Shown one piece after another: positions 24,646 through 33,578 of a stretch of 64,000 nucleotides of DNA (position 1 is its first letter; each line of letters opens with the position of its first letter). The notes under the pieces are model-generated. The model was given only the letters and a program-made list of their open reading frames with translations. It made no database searches and had not been told where the DNA came from. Position numbers and translations under genes: made by a program. The DNA is from Pirellulales bacterium (GTDB lineage: Bacteria > Planctomycetota > Planctomycetia > Pirellulales > Lacipirellulaceae): the NCBI GenBank assembly GCA_022841705.1, contig JALHQZ010000011.1:20664-84663 (forward strand). The letters are read 5' to 3'.

Positions 24646-25128
24646 TGTTTCAGCCACTGCGTGATGACTTTGGCGCCCAAATGCCCACTCGCTGGGACTG
24701 GAACTTTCACCGAATTATGGCGCCCATTTTTCTGAAAAAAGCAGCCCCCAGGGCAGCGATTTTTCGACGCCATCGCTCAGCCGTACGTACCGTTCGTCGC
24801 GGCCCCCGTCCACAAGTGTTCCATTCGCCAACAAAGACCCGGAGACCGGCTCCCGCAGGAAACTACGGCATGCATCCCGTTGCACAATAAAAAGTCGCGT
24901 ATTTGGTAAGATATTCCGCCACGCGGGGAGTGATTGCTTTTTCCACGATCTGGGGGTCGAAAGAGGATGTGGAGTGATATTTGCGCTGGACGGGAGATCG
25001 GCGAAGGGAAGTCCAGCGTTTGGGGGCGAAGCGAACTCCACTTTCCCGGCGAGCCAAGCAAGGGCAACCGTGACCCCGTTCCACGACCGGTCCCCCCTCG
25101 CCCGACACCCTGCCGAAGGATCGCCCCC
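24646..25128. promoter_or_regulatory. Intergenic region upstream of the porin gene
   Basis: No convincing gene; the porin frame is open back to 24934, but that part is Arg/Pro-rich and precedes a clear signal peptide, so it is treated as leader. An AT-rich segment near 24890-24925 (AAAAAGTCGCGTATTTGGTAAGATATT) may hold the promoter. Nothing else is seen. Confidence 0.4.
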
Positions 25129-26712
25129 ATGCCCCGCTTGTTGCGCCGTTGCCTCCTCGCGAGCGTGCTCTCCGCTACGACTTCGCTGAGCCTGGGCGGC
25201 GAGCTGGCTGACCAGTCGTTGACGAACTTGCTTGCAACTCACCCTGGGCTGACAGCTTACGACTCCGACATCTTGCAAAGCAACGACTGCGCCGATCCGA
25301 TTGGCCTCCCCTGTGGCGATGCTGTCGGCTGCGGGGACACCTGCGCTGCAGGCGACGCGGGTGGGGCTGGTGGCAAGAAGAAGCCGAAGGTTGACCCCTG
25401 CACCAAATCGCACGCGGGCGTCTTCTACGCCAACGATTTTAGCTACTTGAAAGACCCCGCTTACAAAGGCAACTGTTTTGGCGACGACTGGAAGCTGATG
25501 CCCGTGGGACCCTGCGGCCAGTACGGCACGCTCGATTTCGGCGGCCAACAGCGCTTCCGCTACTTGCACGAACGGGGGATGGGGAACGAAGTCGGCACGC
25601 CGCTCGGCTTCCGCCGGACGGATAACGATTACTTCCTCTCACGCACTCGGCTGTACACCAATTGGAAAGTAAATGACGACATTCGCTTCTACCAAGAAGG
25701 TATTTTTGCTTACGCCGACGATTGGCAACACGACTACACGCCGCGGGTGATCGATCGTAACAGCGCCGACTATCTCAACTTCTTTGTCGACGCCAAGCTG
25801 ACCGACCACACCTCCCTGCGGATTGGGCGCCAAGAGCTGATCTACGGCAACCAGCGCCTGGTCTCGCCGCTCGACTGGGCTAATACCCGCCGCACCTTCG
25901 AAGGGGTGAAGGCGATGTACAAGAACGATGACGTCGCCATCGACACGTTCTTTACCAACTTCGTGCCGGTGAACCCCTACGATTTCGACGAGGCCGATTA
26001 TCAGCAGAAGTTCTATGGCTCGTACTTGGTTTACACCGAAAGCGAAACCCGCACCTGGGACTTATATTATCTGGGGTACGATAATGATAACCCGGCCAGC
26101 CAAGTCGCGGGCCAACGAGACTTCTCGCTGCACACCATTGGCGCCCGCGTGAATGGCAAGAAAGATGTCTGGCTGTACGAAGCCGAGGGCGGCGGTCAGC
26201 TCGGGCGGCAAAGTGGGCTAGGCGTGGATCACAGCGCTGCGTTCGGCACCATCGGCTTCGGCAAAGAACTCGCGCTCGCTTGGTCCCCCACGCTCTGGCT
26301 CTACTACGACTACGCCAGCGGTAACGTCCCCGGTGGTGACTTCAACCGTTTCAACCATCTGTTCCCGTTGGGCCACAAATACATCGGGTTTATTGATTCC
26401 GCGCAACGCTCCAACATTTCGAGCCCCAACGCGCTGTTGACCATGAAGCCCAACAAGAAGACCGAGCTGCTGCTGTGGTACTACTACATCGGCGCCAACC
26501 AAGCAGAAGACATCATCCCGGGGGTCGGTTTTCAATCGGCCCAAAACACCACCAGCAAAGATTTCGGCAACGAGCTGGACCTGATCGCTAAGTACAACTT
26601 CAGCGCCCGGCAATCGGCGCTCGTTGGTTACTCGCACCTCTGGCGTGGCGACAAGATCATCGGCGACACCGATATCAACTTCACCTATGTCGAGTGGCAA
26701 CTTAACTTCTAA
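25129..26712 (+). CDS. Alginate-export (AlgE-like) outer-membrane porin
   Basis: 527 residues from the ATG at 25129, which begins a good signal peptide (R-R-C-L-L-A-S-V-L-S-A-T-T-S-L-S-L-G-G). After a Cys-rich linker near residues 50-90, the protein is a run of amphipathic beta-strands with aromatic girdles (F-G-G-Q-Q-R-F-R-Y-L-H-E-R-G, Y-F-L-S-R-T-R-L-Y-T-N-W-K) and ends F-T-Y-V-E-W-Q-L-N-F. The final Phe is the usual outer-membrane barrel signal. It matches the alginate-export domain family, which in planctomycetes is a general beta-barrel porin. It precedes nrfH and may pass nitrate or nitrite; that is only positional inference. Confidence 0.85.
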   Translation: MPRLLRRCLLASVLSATTSLSLGGELADQSLTNLLATHPGLTAYDSDILQSNDCADPIGLPCGDAVGCGDTCAAGDAGGAGGKKKPKVDPCTKSHAGVFYANDFSYLKDPAYKGNCFGDDWKLMPVGPCGQYGTLDFGGQQRFRYLHERGMGNEVGTPLGFRRTDNDYFLSRTRLYTNWKVNDDIRFYQEGIFAYADDWQHDYTPRVIDRNSADYLNFFVDAKLTDHTSLRIGRQELIYGNQRLVSPLDWANTRRTFEGVKAMYKNDDVAIDTFFTNFVPVNPYDFDEADYQQKFYGSYLVYTESETRTWDLYYLGYDNDNPASQVAGQRDFSLHTIGARVNGKKDVWLYEAEGGGQLGRQSGLGVDHSAAFGTIGFGKELALAWSPTLWLYYDYASGNVPGGDFNRFNHLFPLGHKYIGFIDSAQRSNISSPNALLTMKPNKKTELLLWYYYIGANQAEDIIPGVGFQSAQNTTSKDFGNELDLIAKYNFSARQSALVGYSHLWRGDKIIGDTDINFTYVEWQLNF

Positions 26713-26731
26713 GCGCGCGGGGAAAGCGTGC

Positions 26732-26763
26732 AGGAAGCGCTCAGCGGTCCGTGCTTCCTTTTC
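26732..26763 (+). terminator. Probable intrinsic terminator after the porin gene
   Basis: AGGAAGC and GCTTCCT form a 7-bp stem with a 14-base loop, followed by TTTTC. It begins 20 bp after the porin stop. The large loop and short T-run make it a moderate call. Confidence 0.5.
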
Positions 26764-27174
26764 TGTTGGCTGCCAGAGGGGCAGGCGAAGGTCCTGCTGA
26801 GCTGCCGCCGGGTACCGCGGTCGCTCGTCAGGTGACGTGCCGGGATCCAAGACGGGAGCAGATTGTTTCTCGTTGGACTAATCTGTGGATTAATCGGGGC
26901 AGACCTCGCGCTTGAGTCGGGAACCGGGGCAGCAGGGCTCGAATCCCTGCTCACGGATTCACGCCAACCAGACGGGCAATGCAACTCTGCGCCCAATTGT
27001 CGCGGGGGCAGGCGGCGTGGTATGTTCTCTGACTCGTCGAGCCTGGAGCGTTTCCAGACTCAATCCTGCTGAGAAGTGTCGGGTGACTGGCTCTTTTCGC
27101 CAGCTTGTTCGGCTGGTACACGTTCGCCACTCTCAACGTTCGGGGGGCGTTCCTCCTCGCGTCCTGCGGTTGCC
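26764..27174. other. Intergenic region before nrfH
   Basis: About 410 bp without a convincing gene. TAATC-TGTG-GATTA (26880-26893) and GCAGGG-CTCGAAT-CCCTGC (26932-26950) are short dyads. The nrfH frame is open back to 27076 but the extra residues do not resemble the family. Confidence 0.4.
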
Positions 27175-27675
27175 GTGAACAGTCCCACTTCTCCAAGTCG
27201 CGTGGCGCTCCGGCACGGTCGCGTGCCTGCGTGGTTGCCAGCGCTGTTGGCTGCCACGCTGGTAGGCATCTTGGGAGGACTGGGGGCATTCACCTTTGGT
27301 TACGGCGGTGGCGCCGCTTACTTGGGAAGTAATCCCGCCTCATGCGCCAACTGCCACATCATGCAGTCGCATTACGACTCCTGGGTGAAGTCGAGCCACC
27401 GCAACGTTGCCACCTGTAATGATTGCCATTTGTCGCATCATCCCCTCGGCAAATGGGTCACCAAGGCCGACAACGGCTTCTTTCACTCATTGGCCTTCAC
27501 GCTCGACAACTTCCACGAACCGATCCAAATCAAGCCGCGTAATCGCCGCATTACCCAACAAGCGTGCCTCGATTGCCACCGAGAATTAGTGAACCATCTG
27601 CTCCCCGCCGAATCGGGTGGCGACATGGTGCTGTGCATTCACTGTCACCAGTCGGTCGGCCACGCCCAAAGGTAA
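27175..27675 (+). CDS. nrfH: NrfH: tetrahaem quinol dehydrogenase subunit of nitrite reductase
   Basis: 166 residues from the GTG at 27175. One N-terminal membrane helix (W-L-P-A-L-L-A-A-T-L-V-G-I-L-G-G-L-G) is followed by four haem motifs: C-A-N-C-H (57-61), C-N-D-C-H (81-85), C-L-D-C-H (131-135) and C-I-H-C-H (154-158). This is the NapC/NirT-type NrfH that takes electrons from menaquinol and passes them to NrfA. H-I-M-Q-S-H-Y-D-S-W after the first haem matches family members. The start choice follows family length (about 150-170 residues). nrfA starts 127 bp downstream. Confidence 0.93.
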   Translation: MNSPTSPSRVALRHGRVPAWLPALLAATLVGILGGLGAFTFGYGGGAAYLGSNPASCANCHIMQSHYDSWVKSSHRNVATCNDCHLSHHPLGKWVTKADNGFFHSLAFTLDNFHEPIQIKPRNRRITQQACLDCHRELVNHLLPAESGGDMVLCIHCHQSVGHAQR

Positions 27676-27802
27676 AGAATCGTTAGCCCCGGGGCTTGTT
27701 CCCGTGATTTTGTGGTTGGTTAGTCGTCCCATCTTTGAAGCATCTGCGTTCCTCCCGTAACGATCCGCGTTTGCCGCCATCCATCTCGCACTCAACATTA
27801 AC

Positions 27803-29470
27803 ATGTTCTCATCACGTTCGTCTTCTCGCCGCCGAGTAGGAATCGCCAAATTGTTACTGCTCGTGAGCTTGATCGCCGCGCTCGCGACGCTGTTGGTGAC
27901 GTGGGTCCTGGTGGTCATGTTCCAGCGCAAACAGGAAGCACGGCAGCCCTTCGTACGGGTGGCGGAGGTGACCGAAATTTCCACCGATCCCCAGCCCTGG
28001 GGCCTGAACTGGCCGCACCATTTCGATGGCTGGAAGGCGACTGCCGGCGACAAGTTCTACGGCGGCAGCAGCGCGTTGCCCCAAAGCAAGCTGGAAACCT
28101 TCCCGTGGCTCAAACGGCTGTACGCCGGCTATGCGTTCAGTCTCGATTACCGCGAAGCCCGTGGTCACGCCTACATGCTGTACGACCAGGGGGTGACCGA
28201 GCGCGTCACCAAGAAACCTCAAGCGGGGGCCTGCTTGCATTGCCACGCCTCCGCCACCGTGCTTTACCGCAAAACGGGACTTGAAGCGCTGGGGCAACCC
28301 ACCGACGACGCCACGCTTGCTGGAGAGTTCAACATGCCAGCGGTCATTCGCGGTTTTCAAGAGCTGAGCCAGAAACCTTATCAAGAAGTCTTCGCCCGAC
28401 TGGTGACCATGCCGGATGGCTCCCCCGCCAACCAGAAACCCGTCTTTCCCACGCCGCCGGTAGGTGGCTTCACGGGCCACATGGCCGGCGCACCCGTGGA
28501 TGCTGCTCATGCTCCGATTGGCGAAGCACACCCTGTTACCTGCATCGACTGCCACGACCCTACCAGCATGGCGATCCGCGTCACGCGCCCCGGCTTCGTG
28601 CTGGGAATTCAGTCGCTGGCGGGGGGTGAGGCGCCGGTTCCTCACTTGCCGAGTGTGGAGCGATGGCGGCGTGGCGACCGTAAGACGCCGTACGATCCCA
28701 ATCGCGACGCGACTCGGCAAGAACTCCGTTCGTTTGTATGCGGGCAGTGCCATGTGGAATACTACTGCGGGCCGAAATCGACACTGACCTTCCCGTGGGC
28801 CAACGGCCTGAAAATGGAGGACGCCGAACGGACGTGGGAGGAAACCAAGTTCGCCGAGAATGAACCCTTCATGGACTTCGCGCACGGCGAGACCGGGGCG
28901 CCAACCTTCAAAGTACAGCACCCCGAGTTTGAACTTTGGAGCCAAGGCGTTCATGCTCGCAGCGGCGTGAGCTGCGCCGATTGTCACATGCCGTACCAAC
29001 GCCTGGGCGCGATGAAGGTGAGCAGCCACTTGGTGCGGAGTCCGCTGGAGAACATCGCGGGCGCATGTCAAACGTGCCATCACAGCAGCGAAGCTGATCT
29101 GCGGGAGCGAATCGAGTTGACCCAGTCGCGGAACATGGCGCTATTGGATCGCGCCGCGGGCGCCATGACCGCCATGCTCGACGCGATTCTGGAAGCCAAG
29201 GCGGCGGGCGTACCCGAAGAAACCCTCCAAGATATTTATGACCTGCAGCGAAAGTCGACGTGGCGGCTCGACTACGTGAGTAGCGAGAATAGCCGCGGCT
29301 TTCACGCCCCCCAGGAGGCGGCCCGCATTCTGGCGGAATCGATTGACTACAGCCGCCAAGCTGAAGCGCTCGCCCTGCGGTCACGAGCCCCGGCCGCCCC
29401 CAACACCGCGGAGCTCACAATCGAGCCCGTTGAAGGGGTCAGCACTCCCGAAGCATCGAAGTCGAAATAA
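27803..29470 (+). CDS. nrfA: NrfA: ammonia-forming cytochrome c nitrite reductase
   Basis: 555 residues with an N-terminal membrane anchor (L-L-L-L-V-S-L-I-A-A-L-A-T-L-L-V-T-W). Five haem motifs occur: C-L-H-C-H (144-148), C-I-D-C-H (247-251), C-G-Q-C-H (313-317), C-A-D-C-H (391-395) and C-Q-T-C-H (422-426). C-G-Q-C-H-V-E-Y-Y-C and S-C-A-D-C-H-M-P are NrfA signatures. The active-site haem, which has C-x-x-C-K in most enterobacterial NrfA, appears here as C-x-x-C-H, as in the alternative NrfA group. It reduces nitrite to ammonium in the periplasm with six electrons from NrfH. The uncleaved-looking N-terminal helix may anchor the enzyme to the membrane. Confidence 0.95.
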   Translation: MFSSRSSSRRRVGIAKLLLLVSLIAALATLLVTWVLVVMFQRKQEARQPFVRVAEVTEISTDPQPWGLNWPHHFDGWKATAGDKFYGGSSALPQSKLETFPWLKRLYAGYAFSLDYREARGHAYMLYDQGVTERVTKKPQAGACLHCHASATVLYRKTGLEALGQPTDDATLAGEFNMPAVIRGFQELSQKPYQEVFARLVTMPDGSPANQKPVFPTPPVGGFTGHMAGAPVDAAHAPIGEAHPVTCIDCHDPTSMAIRVTRPGFVLGIQSLAGGEAPVPHLPSVERWRRGDRKTPYDPNRDATRQELRSFVCGQCHVEYYCGPKSTLTFPWANGLKMEDAERTWEETKFAENEPFMDFAHGETGAPTFKVQHPEFELWSQGVHARSGVSCADCHMPYQRLGAMKVSSHLVRSPLENIAGACQTCHHSSEADLRERIELTQSRNMALLDRAAGAMTAMLDAILEAKAAGVPEETLQDIYDLQRKSTWRLDYVSSENSRGFHAPQEAARILAESIDYSRQAEALALRSRAPAAPNTAELTIEPVEGVSTPEASKSK

Positions 29471-29667
29471 TACGCGTTCTAATCTGAAATAGAGCGTTGC
29501 TAGCACGCGATTGTGCGAGAAAACCCGGGCTTTGATGAAAGTGCTAGCCGTCGGTTCCGATTGGGATGCGTATAAGCCCCAAGCCCGGGCGATTGCGCCG
29601 CGTGACGAGGGAGAAGAGTTTTTTCCGCGGAGCGTGCTCCCGAATTGGAGCATGGGCGGCACGACCG

Positions 29668-29815
29668 TAACGCCTTGTGGAGCGCTTCCAAGACCTCACC
29701 GACCCGCGCGATCCGAATCGGCTGAAATTACCCGCTGATCAATGTCGCGATGAACAGGGTCTGAGTGGTGCTCAGCATCGCGGGGCACGTTGTCTCGATC
29801 GCCAGCTGGGAGTAA
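29668..29815 (+). pseudogene. Remnant of an ISAs1-type transposase (N-terminal part)
   Basis: Reading forward gives L-V-E-R-F-Q-D-L-T-D-P-R-D-P-N-R-L-K, then after a one-base shift Y-P-L-I-N-V-A-M-N, a stop, and V-L-S-I-A-G-H-V-V-S-I-A-S-W. This order (F-x-D-L-x-D-P-R ... Y-P-L-x-x ... A-G ... W) is the N-terminal DDE-associated region of ISAs1-family transposases. Frameshift and stop show decay; the rest is missing and no inverted repeats were found. Confidence 0.45.
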
Positions 29816-29831
29816 GCGATTGACCGAACAA

Positions 29832-30299
29832 TCAACCACGCCCGGAGGGCGGAGTATTCCGAAGGCTCCTTCGAGAGGGAGTGCTTAGCTTGCTGCTCGC
29901 TGTAAAAACCGCGAGGGTTGTTGAACTCAACCATTTGTTGATCTTTTCAGTAAACGCCGCGTAGTCTTGATGAAGTGGGCACGGCTGGTTGGAGCCACAC
30001 CAGTTGGGGCCGAACGGGCAGACCAGATTGCCATCATGGCGTTCGAAAACGGTCACGATATCCATGAGGCTTATCTTCTTGGGAGGTCGTGCAAGCGCGT
30101 AGCCTCCGCCCGGGCCACGTGCTCCGGCCACGAGACCCGCCTGTGAGAGCGTCGTTAGCAGTTTGGCCGCCAGTGTCTGGGCGATCTCGCGGTCTCGCGC
30201 AATGTCGTGCGACGAAAGCTGCTCGCGCGATTCATACACCTCTGCCAACCGGCTCATTGCGGAGATCGCAGTCTGAGTTGTCTTGCCGTAGCGGATCAC
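29832..30299 (-). CDS. Rrf2-family regulator, NsrR-like
   Basis: 155 residues. The winged-helix part (Q-T-A-I-S-A-M-S-R-L-A-E-V-Y, G-L-V-A-G-A-R-G-P-G-G-G-Y-A-L-A) is typical of Rrf2. Cys94, Cys101 and Cys107 (C-x6-C-x5-C) are placed like the cluster cysteines of NsrR and IscR, so it may sense NO or redox state through an iron-sulphur cluster. It starts at the GTG at 30299, which overlaps the nrfD-type stop (GTGA), so it is the last gene of this electron-transfer operon. A longer frame to 30509 is antisense-like and rejected. It could act at the dyad at 33579, which drives its own operon. Confidence 0.85.
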   Translation of the reverse strand: MIRYGKTTQTAISAMSRLAEVYESREQLSSHDIARDREIAQTLAAKLLTTLSQAGLVAGARGPGGGYALARPPKKISLMDIVTVFERHDGNLVCPFGPNWCGSNQPCPLHQDYAAFTEKINKWLSSTTLAVFTASSKLSTPSRRSLRNTPPSGRG

Positions 30300-31561
30300 G
30301 CCCTTCGTCCCCGGGTCAGAACAAGCGATTCCTGATTGGTCAGGATTGGGATGGCCACTCGCAACGCCAGTGTAAACACCATCAGCCCCAACGCCCACAC
30401 ACCAACGGTAATTTTCCACTCCGAAAGACTCGGGAGATACTCGACAACTTCGTGCAGTGTCGAGGGCACAAACGCCGGAATGATCAGGCCCATCCCTTTT
30501 TCGATCCACACGCCGACAAAGGCCAAACTGCAGGCGACAACTAAAAGCGGCTTGTGGTCGTACACCTTGGGTTTGAGCAGCAAAATGGCGGCAACCGTCA
30601 TCATTGCGACCGATGACCAGACCCAGGGGACGAGAGCGTTATGCCCATGCAGTCCGAAATAAAGATAGCGGGCCGATGCAATGTGGCTGCCCCCGGTGTA
30701 AAACTCGGTAAAAACTTCGGAAACGACCATCAGCAGGCTAATCAGTATGGTCACGCGCATGATGCCCGTGAGCGTGCGGATGGGCGCTTCGCCAATAGGA
30801 ATGCCCCCAACGCGCCGGACGACGAGCATCGCCACAATGATGAATGCTGGCCCGGAAACAAACGCCGACGCCAAAAAGCGTGGCGCCAACAAGGCCGTGT
30901 TCCAAAAGGGCCGACCTCCTAAACCGCAGTACAGGAAGGCGGTCACAGTATGAATGGAGATCGCCCAGGCAATGGAAAGGTAAACGAATGGGAGGTACCA
31001 CTTCTTGTCGGGCATCTCGCCCCGGAATCTTTTGTAAAGCAAATAACCGGTAATGTGCAGGTTCAGCAGCAGGTAGCCGTTGAGCACGATGACATCCCAG
31101 GTCAGCATCGAAATCGGCCAATTGAACCTCCCTAAACCAGGGATTAAGTGCCAGAACCGATCGGGGCGTCCCAGGTCGACGGTGACAAACCCCAGGCACA
31201 TCACGATGGCCGCGATTGCCAGCAGCTCGCCCAGGATCACCACCTCGTGCATCTCGTCGTCGTGGTACAAATACGCGGGGATGACCATCATCACGCCGCC
31301 GGCGGCGAGTCCGACCATAAACGTAAAGTTGGCGATATAGAGCCCCCACGAAACGTGGTCGGTCATATTGGTCACCGCCATGCCATCCCGTACCTGGACC
31401 GCCCAGGCGTGGACACCCACCAGGAACAACGCGGTGAGCAGCGTCATCCAGGCGTAGAAGAACCACGGGCCCTCGGTCGAGAGCTTGATGGCCCTCCACA
31501 GGAATCGCGGGTAGGTCACCGCGTGGCTCGTCGATCCGGTCGCCGCATGGGTCTGGTTCAT
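30296..31561 (-). CDS. NrfD/PsrC-type membrane quinol dehydrogenase subunit
   Basis: 421 residues with about ten membrane helices. Typical NrfD/HybB-family blocks are P-W-F-F-Y-A-W-M in helix 1, V-S-W-G-L-Y-I-A-N-F-T-F-M-V-G, D-L-G-R-P-D-R-F-W and S-M-L-T-W-D-V. These subunits oxidise menaquinol and hand electrons to a partner ferredoxin subunit. Here the partner is encoded at 31922-32860. The ATG at 31561 overlaps the cupin stop by 4 bp. Together with the tetrahaem cytochrome it likely replaces NapC/NapGH in delivering electrons to Nap. Confidence 0.9.
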   Translation of the reverse strand: MNQTHAATGSTSHAVTYPRFLWRAIKLSTEGPWFFYAWMTLLTALFLVGVHAWAVQVRDGMAVTNMTDHVSWGLYIANFTFMVGLAAGGVMMVIPAYLYHDDEMHEVVILGELLAIAAIVMCLGFVTVDLGRPDRFWHLIPGLGRFNWPISMLTWDVIVLNGYLLLNLHITGYLLYKRFRGEMPDKKWYLPFVYLSIAWAISIHTVTAFLYCGLGGRPFWNTALLAPRFLASAFVSGPAFIIVAMLVVRRVGGIPIGEAPIRTLTGIMRVTILISLLMVVSEVFTEFYTGGSHIASARYLYFGLHGHNALVPWVWSSVAMMTVAAILLLKPKVYDHKPLLVVACSLAFVGVWIEKGMGLIIPAFVPSTLHEVVEYLPSLSEWKITVGVWALGLMVFTLALRVAIPILTNQESLVLTRGRRA

Positions 31562-31902
31562 GCGTTCGGCTCCTTCACTAGTGTCAGCAAGAACCGCGTG
31601 GGTGACTTGGCTTGAACCGCATGCACGGCTCCCGGCTGCATCGCCACCCATCCGCCAGGCCCAAGTTCGTGGGGTCGCCCTTCGAGGGTAAACAGTATTT
31701 GACCATCGAGCACCTGCACGAAAGCCAGCTTTGACGCGCTGTGATCGGTCAGTCGTTGGCCTGCGTCCATAGCGAACAACACCAGCCTGACTGCCGGCGA
31801 ATCGAACAGAGCTTTGGTCACCGTGGCGTCTGGCTCGATGCTAAGGAGCGATGACAGGTCGCCCACCGAGTTTTCGTTGCAGGCAAATAAAGTCGCAGGC
31901 AT
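31558..31902 (-). CDS. Small cupin protein in the quinol dehydrogenase operon
   Basis: A 114-residue single-domain cupin (L-T-D-H-S-A-S-K-L-A-F-V-Q-V-L-D-G; then L-G-P-G-G-W-V-A-M-Q-P-G-A-V-H-A-V). One metal-ligand His appears in each motif, but the usual second His and Glu are not all present. No signal peptide is seen. It lies between the ferredoxin and NrfD genes and overlaps the latter by 4 bp, so it belongs to the operon. It might sense or assist; no precise role is known. Confidence 0.8.
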   Translation of the reverse strand: MPATLFACNENSVGDLSSLLSIEPDATVTKALFDSPAVRLVLFAMDAGQRLTDHSASKLAFVQVLDGQILFTLEGRPHELGPGGWVAMQPGAVHAVQAKSPTRFLLTLVKEPNA

Positions 31903-31921
31903 GGTGGTTGCGCTTCCGGAA

Positions 31922-32860
31922 TCAGGTGTCGAAGAAGTAAAAGAACTGCGGTCGGGTCCCCAGCTCCTCCTTGAGAACGAAGACCCGCTTGGTTCGCAAC
32001 ACATAGGAAATCTCTGAATTCGGGTCGAGAAGATTACCAAACACCCGGGCGCCGGTGGGACACGCTTCGAGGCAGGCCGGCAGTCGGCCTGCCCGAGTGC
32101 GGTGCAGGCAGAACGTACACTTCTCGACGACTCCTTGCGGACGGATGCGATTGCTTAGATAGCCTTGGTTGGGATTGATCTCTGCTGTCGGCACTTCGGG
32201 TTTGGTCCAATTGAATCGCCGGGCATGATAGGGACAAGCGGCTTCACAGTAGCGGCAGCCGATGCACCAGTTGTAGTCGACCACGACGAGGCCATCGTCT
32301 TCTTTCCAAGTCGCTTCAACCGGGCAGACATTCACACAAGGCGGGCGGTCGCATTGCTGACACTGCACGGGCATGTAAAACTTATCGGGCTGCGGAACCG
32401 GATGGTCGTAGTCCGCCGTGCCGCTTTCCAAATCGAGGCTCCCCTGATCCATCTCGAGGACGCGGATGTAGGAATTGCCGGAGGCCCGATCGTGGTTGTT
32501 TTCCTGGTGACAAGCCTCGGCGCACTTGCGGCAGCCGATACAAATTGAAAGGTTCAGCGCATAGCCGAACTTAACCCCTGGCTGGGGGCGGACATCGGAG
32601 ATCGTGACCTCGGCGCCGTATTCCTCCTGCGTCTCTGCCTCCAATCTTCGGATCACTTGTGCAAGCTCGTCTCCCGAAAGCTGCTTGAAGTGCTTCTGCA
32701 AAAACTCATCGGCGGAGGTCTCCTGTGACGCCCACTCGACAATCGGCGCGACGGCTTTAGCGAACGCCGCTGCGCCCAGCATCGCACCGGCCGCCTTGAG
32801 CGCAGTCCGCCGGTCGACCTGACCGAGGATTGGCAACTGCAACATTTTCGACTCGCTCAC
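31922..32860 (-). CDS. Four-cluster ferredoxin subunit (NrfC/HmeA/DsrO type)
   Basis: 312 residues with four [4Fe-4S]-type Cys sets: 107/110/113/117, 167/170/175/179, 199/202/205/209 and 248/251/263/267. An N-terminal twin Arg (Q-V-D-R-R-T-A-L-K-A-A-G-A-M-L-G-A-A) suggests Tat export, as in periplasmic NrfC-like subunits. The GTG start at 32860 overlaps the upstream cytochrome stop (GTGA). It should accept electrons from the NrfD-type subunit and pass them to the tetrahaem cytochrome or NapB. The frame extends upstream to 33067 but that part is antisense-like. Confidence 0.9.
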   Translation of the reverse strand: MSESKMLQLPILGQVDRRTALKAAGAMLGAAAFAKAVAPIVEWASQETSADEFLQKHFKQLSGDELAQVIRRLEAETQEEYGAEVTISDVRPQPGVKFGYALNLSICIGCRKCAEACHQENNHDRASGNSYIRVLEMDQGSLDLESGTADYDHPVPQPDKFYMPVQCQQCDRPPCVNVCPVEATWKEDDGLVVVDYNWCIGCRYCEAACPYHARRFNWTKPEVPTAEINPNQGYLSNRIRPQGVVEKCTFCLHRTRAGRLPACLEACPTGARVFGNLLDPNSEISYVLRTKRVFVLKEELGTRPQFFYFFDT

Positions 32861-33516
32861 GGATGATCCTCCCGATGTGATCTTGGGGGCAGGTCGCGGG
32901 GCCGAAACACCGGCATGACCGACTGGTACTGGGGTGCGTGCGCATCGTGGCAGGCCAGACAGTGATTTCGTGTCCGCGGACCTCGTGAAAGGTCCCAGTA
33001 ACCCGTCATGCCCCCATGGGCGCCCTGTTCGTAGTCGCGGTACTGGGGTCCATGGCATTGCCGGCACAGCCGGAGGGAATCGGTAAACTCAATTGCTTCA
33101 CCGCTCGCCAGCCGCAGTTGGGAGTAATCGCCAGGATTGTGGCACGCCACGCACTGTTGCTCTCCGTGGGTGGTTGTCAGTCCCTGATGGAACTCCTGTA
33201 ACTGACGGCCCTCGCGGGTCGTGAGATTCGCCTCGCGGGTGGCGTGGCAAGTTGTGCAGTTGGCCAACACGGGCTTGCCAAGAACGTCGACTTCTCCGGT
33301 CGGGATGCCGGGGGCCTCGCTGGCTCCCACGATCGTCGTCGAGAACCGTGGCGTCGGACTCGGAACCACCTCCGCGGCTACATCGGCAGGGCCGCCTTGG
33401 CCCCCAGTCCTGACCACGCCAGTCGTCGCCGACACCGCAAGCACTGCCGCAACGCCAAGGAAGCCAGCGAGTACAAGCACTCCCCAGAAGATCGCAGCGG
33501 AGCGGCGGTGCAACAT
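32857..33516 (-). CDS. Membrane-anchored tetrahaem cytochrome c
   Basis: 219 residues: one N-terminal membrane helix (A-A-I-F-W-G-V-L-V-L-A-G-F-L-G-V-A-A-V-L-A-V) and four haem motifs, C-T-T-C-H (87-91), C-V-A-C-H (122-126), C-R-Q-C-H (151-155) and C-L-A-C-H (186-190). The ATG at 33516 is used because the helix starts there; an upstream in-frame start would be at 33585. It is the first gene of the minus-strand operon and divergent from nap. It may link the NrfD module to the periplasmic nitrate reductase. It does not resemble NapC in haem spacing. Confidence 0.85.
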   Translation of the reverse strand: MLHRRSAAIFWGVLVLAGFLGVAAVLAVSATTGVVRTGGQGGPADVAAEVVPSPTPRFSTTIVGASEAPGIPTGEVDVLGKPVLANCTTCHATREANLTTREGRQLQEFHQGLTTTHGEQQCVACHNPGDYSQLRLASGEAIEFTDSLRLCRQCHGPQYRDYEQGAHGGMTGYWDLSRGPRTRNHCLACHDAHAPQYQSVMPVFRPRDLPPRSHREDHP

Positions 33517-33578
33517 TTTGGGGGTAATCCTGGGTGGAAGGGGGTCGCCGCCGTTTAAGTTATCGCGTCTCGGCGCCA

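Noticed and set aside
24934..25128. 65-codon N-terminal extension of the porin
   Set aside because: Precedes a clear signal peptide at 25129 and has no membrane or domain features.
26932..26950. GCAGGG-CTCGAAT-CCCTGC resembling a tRNA T-arm
   Set aside because: No acceptor, D-arm or anticodon arm could be fitted, and the T54 position is C.
27854..29083. 409-aa ORF antisense to nrfA
   Set aside because: Shadow frame; nrfA on the plus strand has five haem motifs in order.
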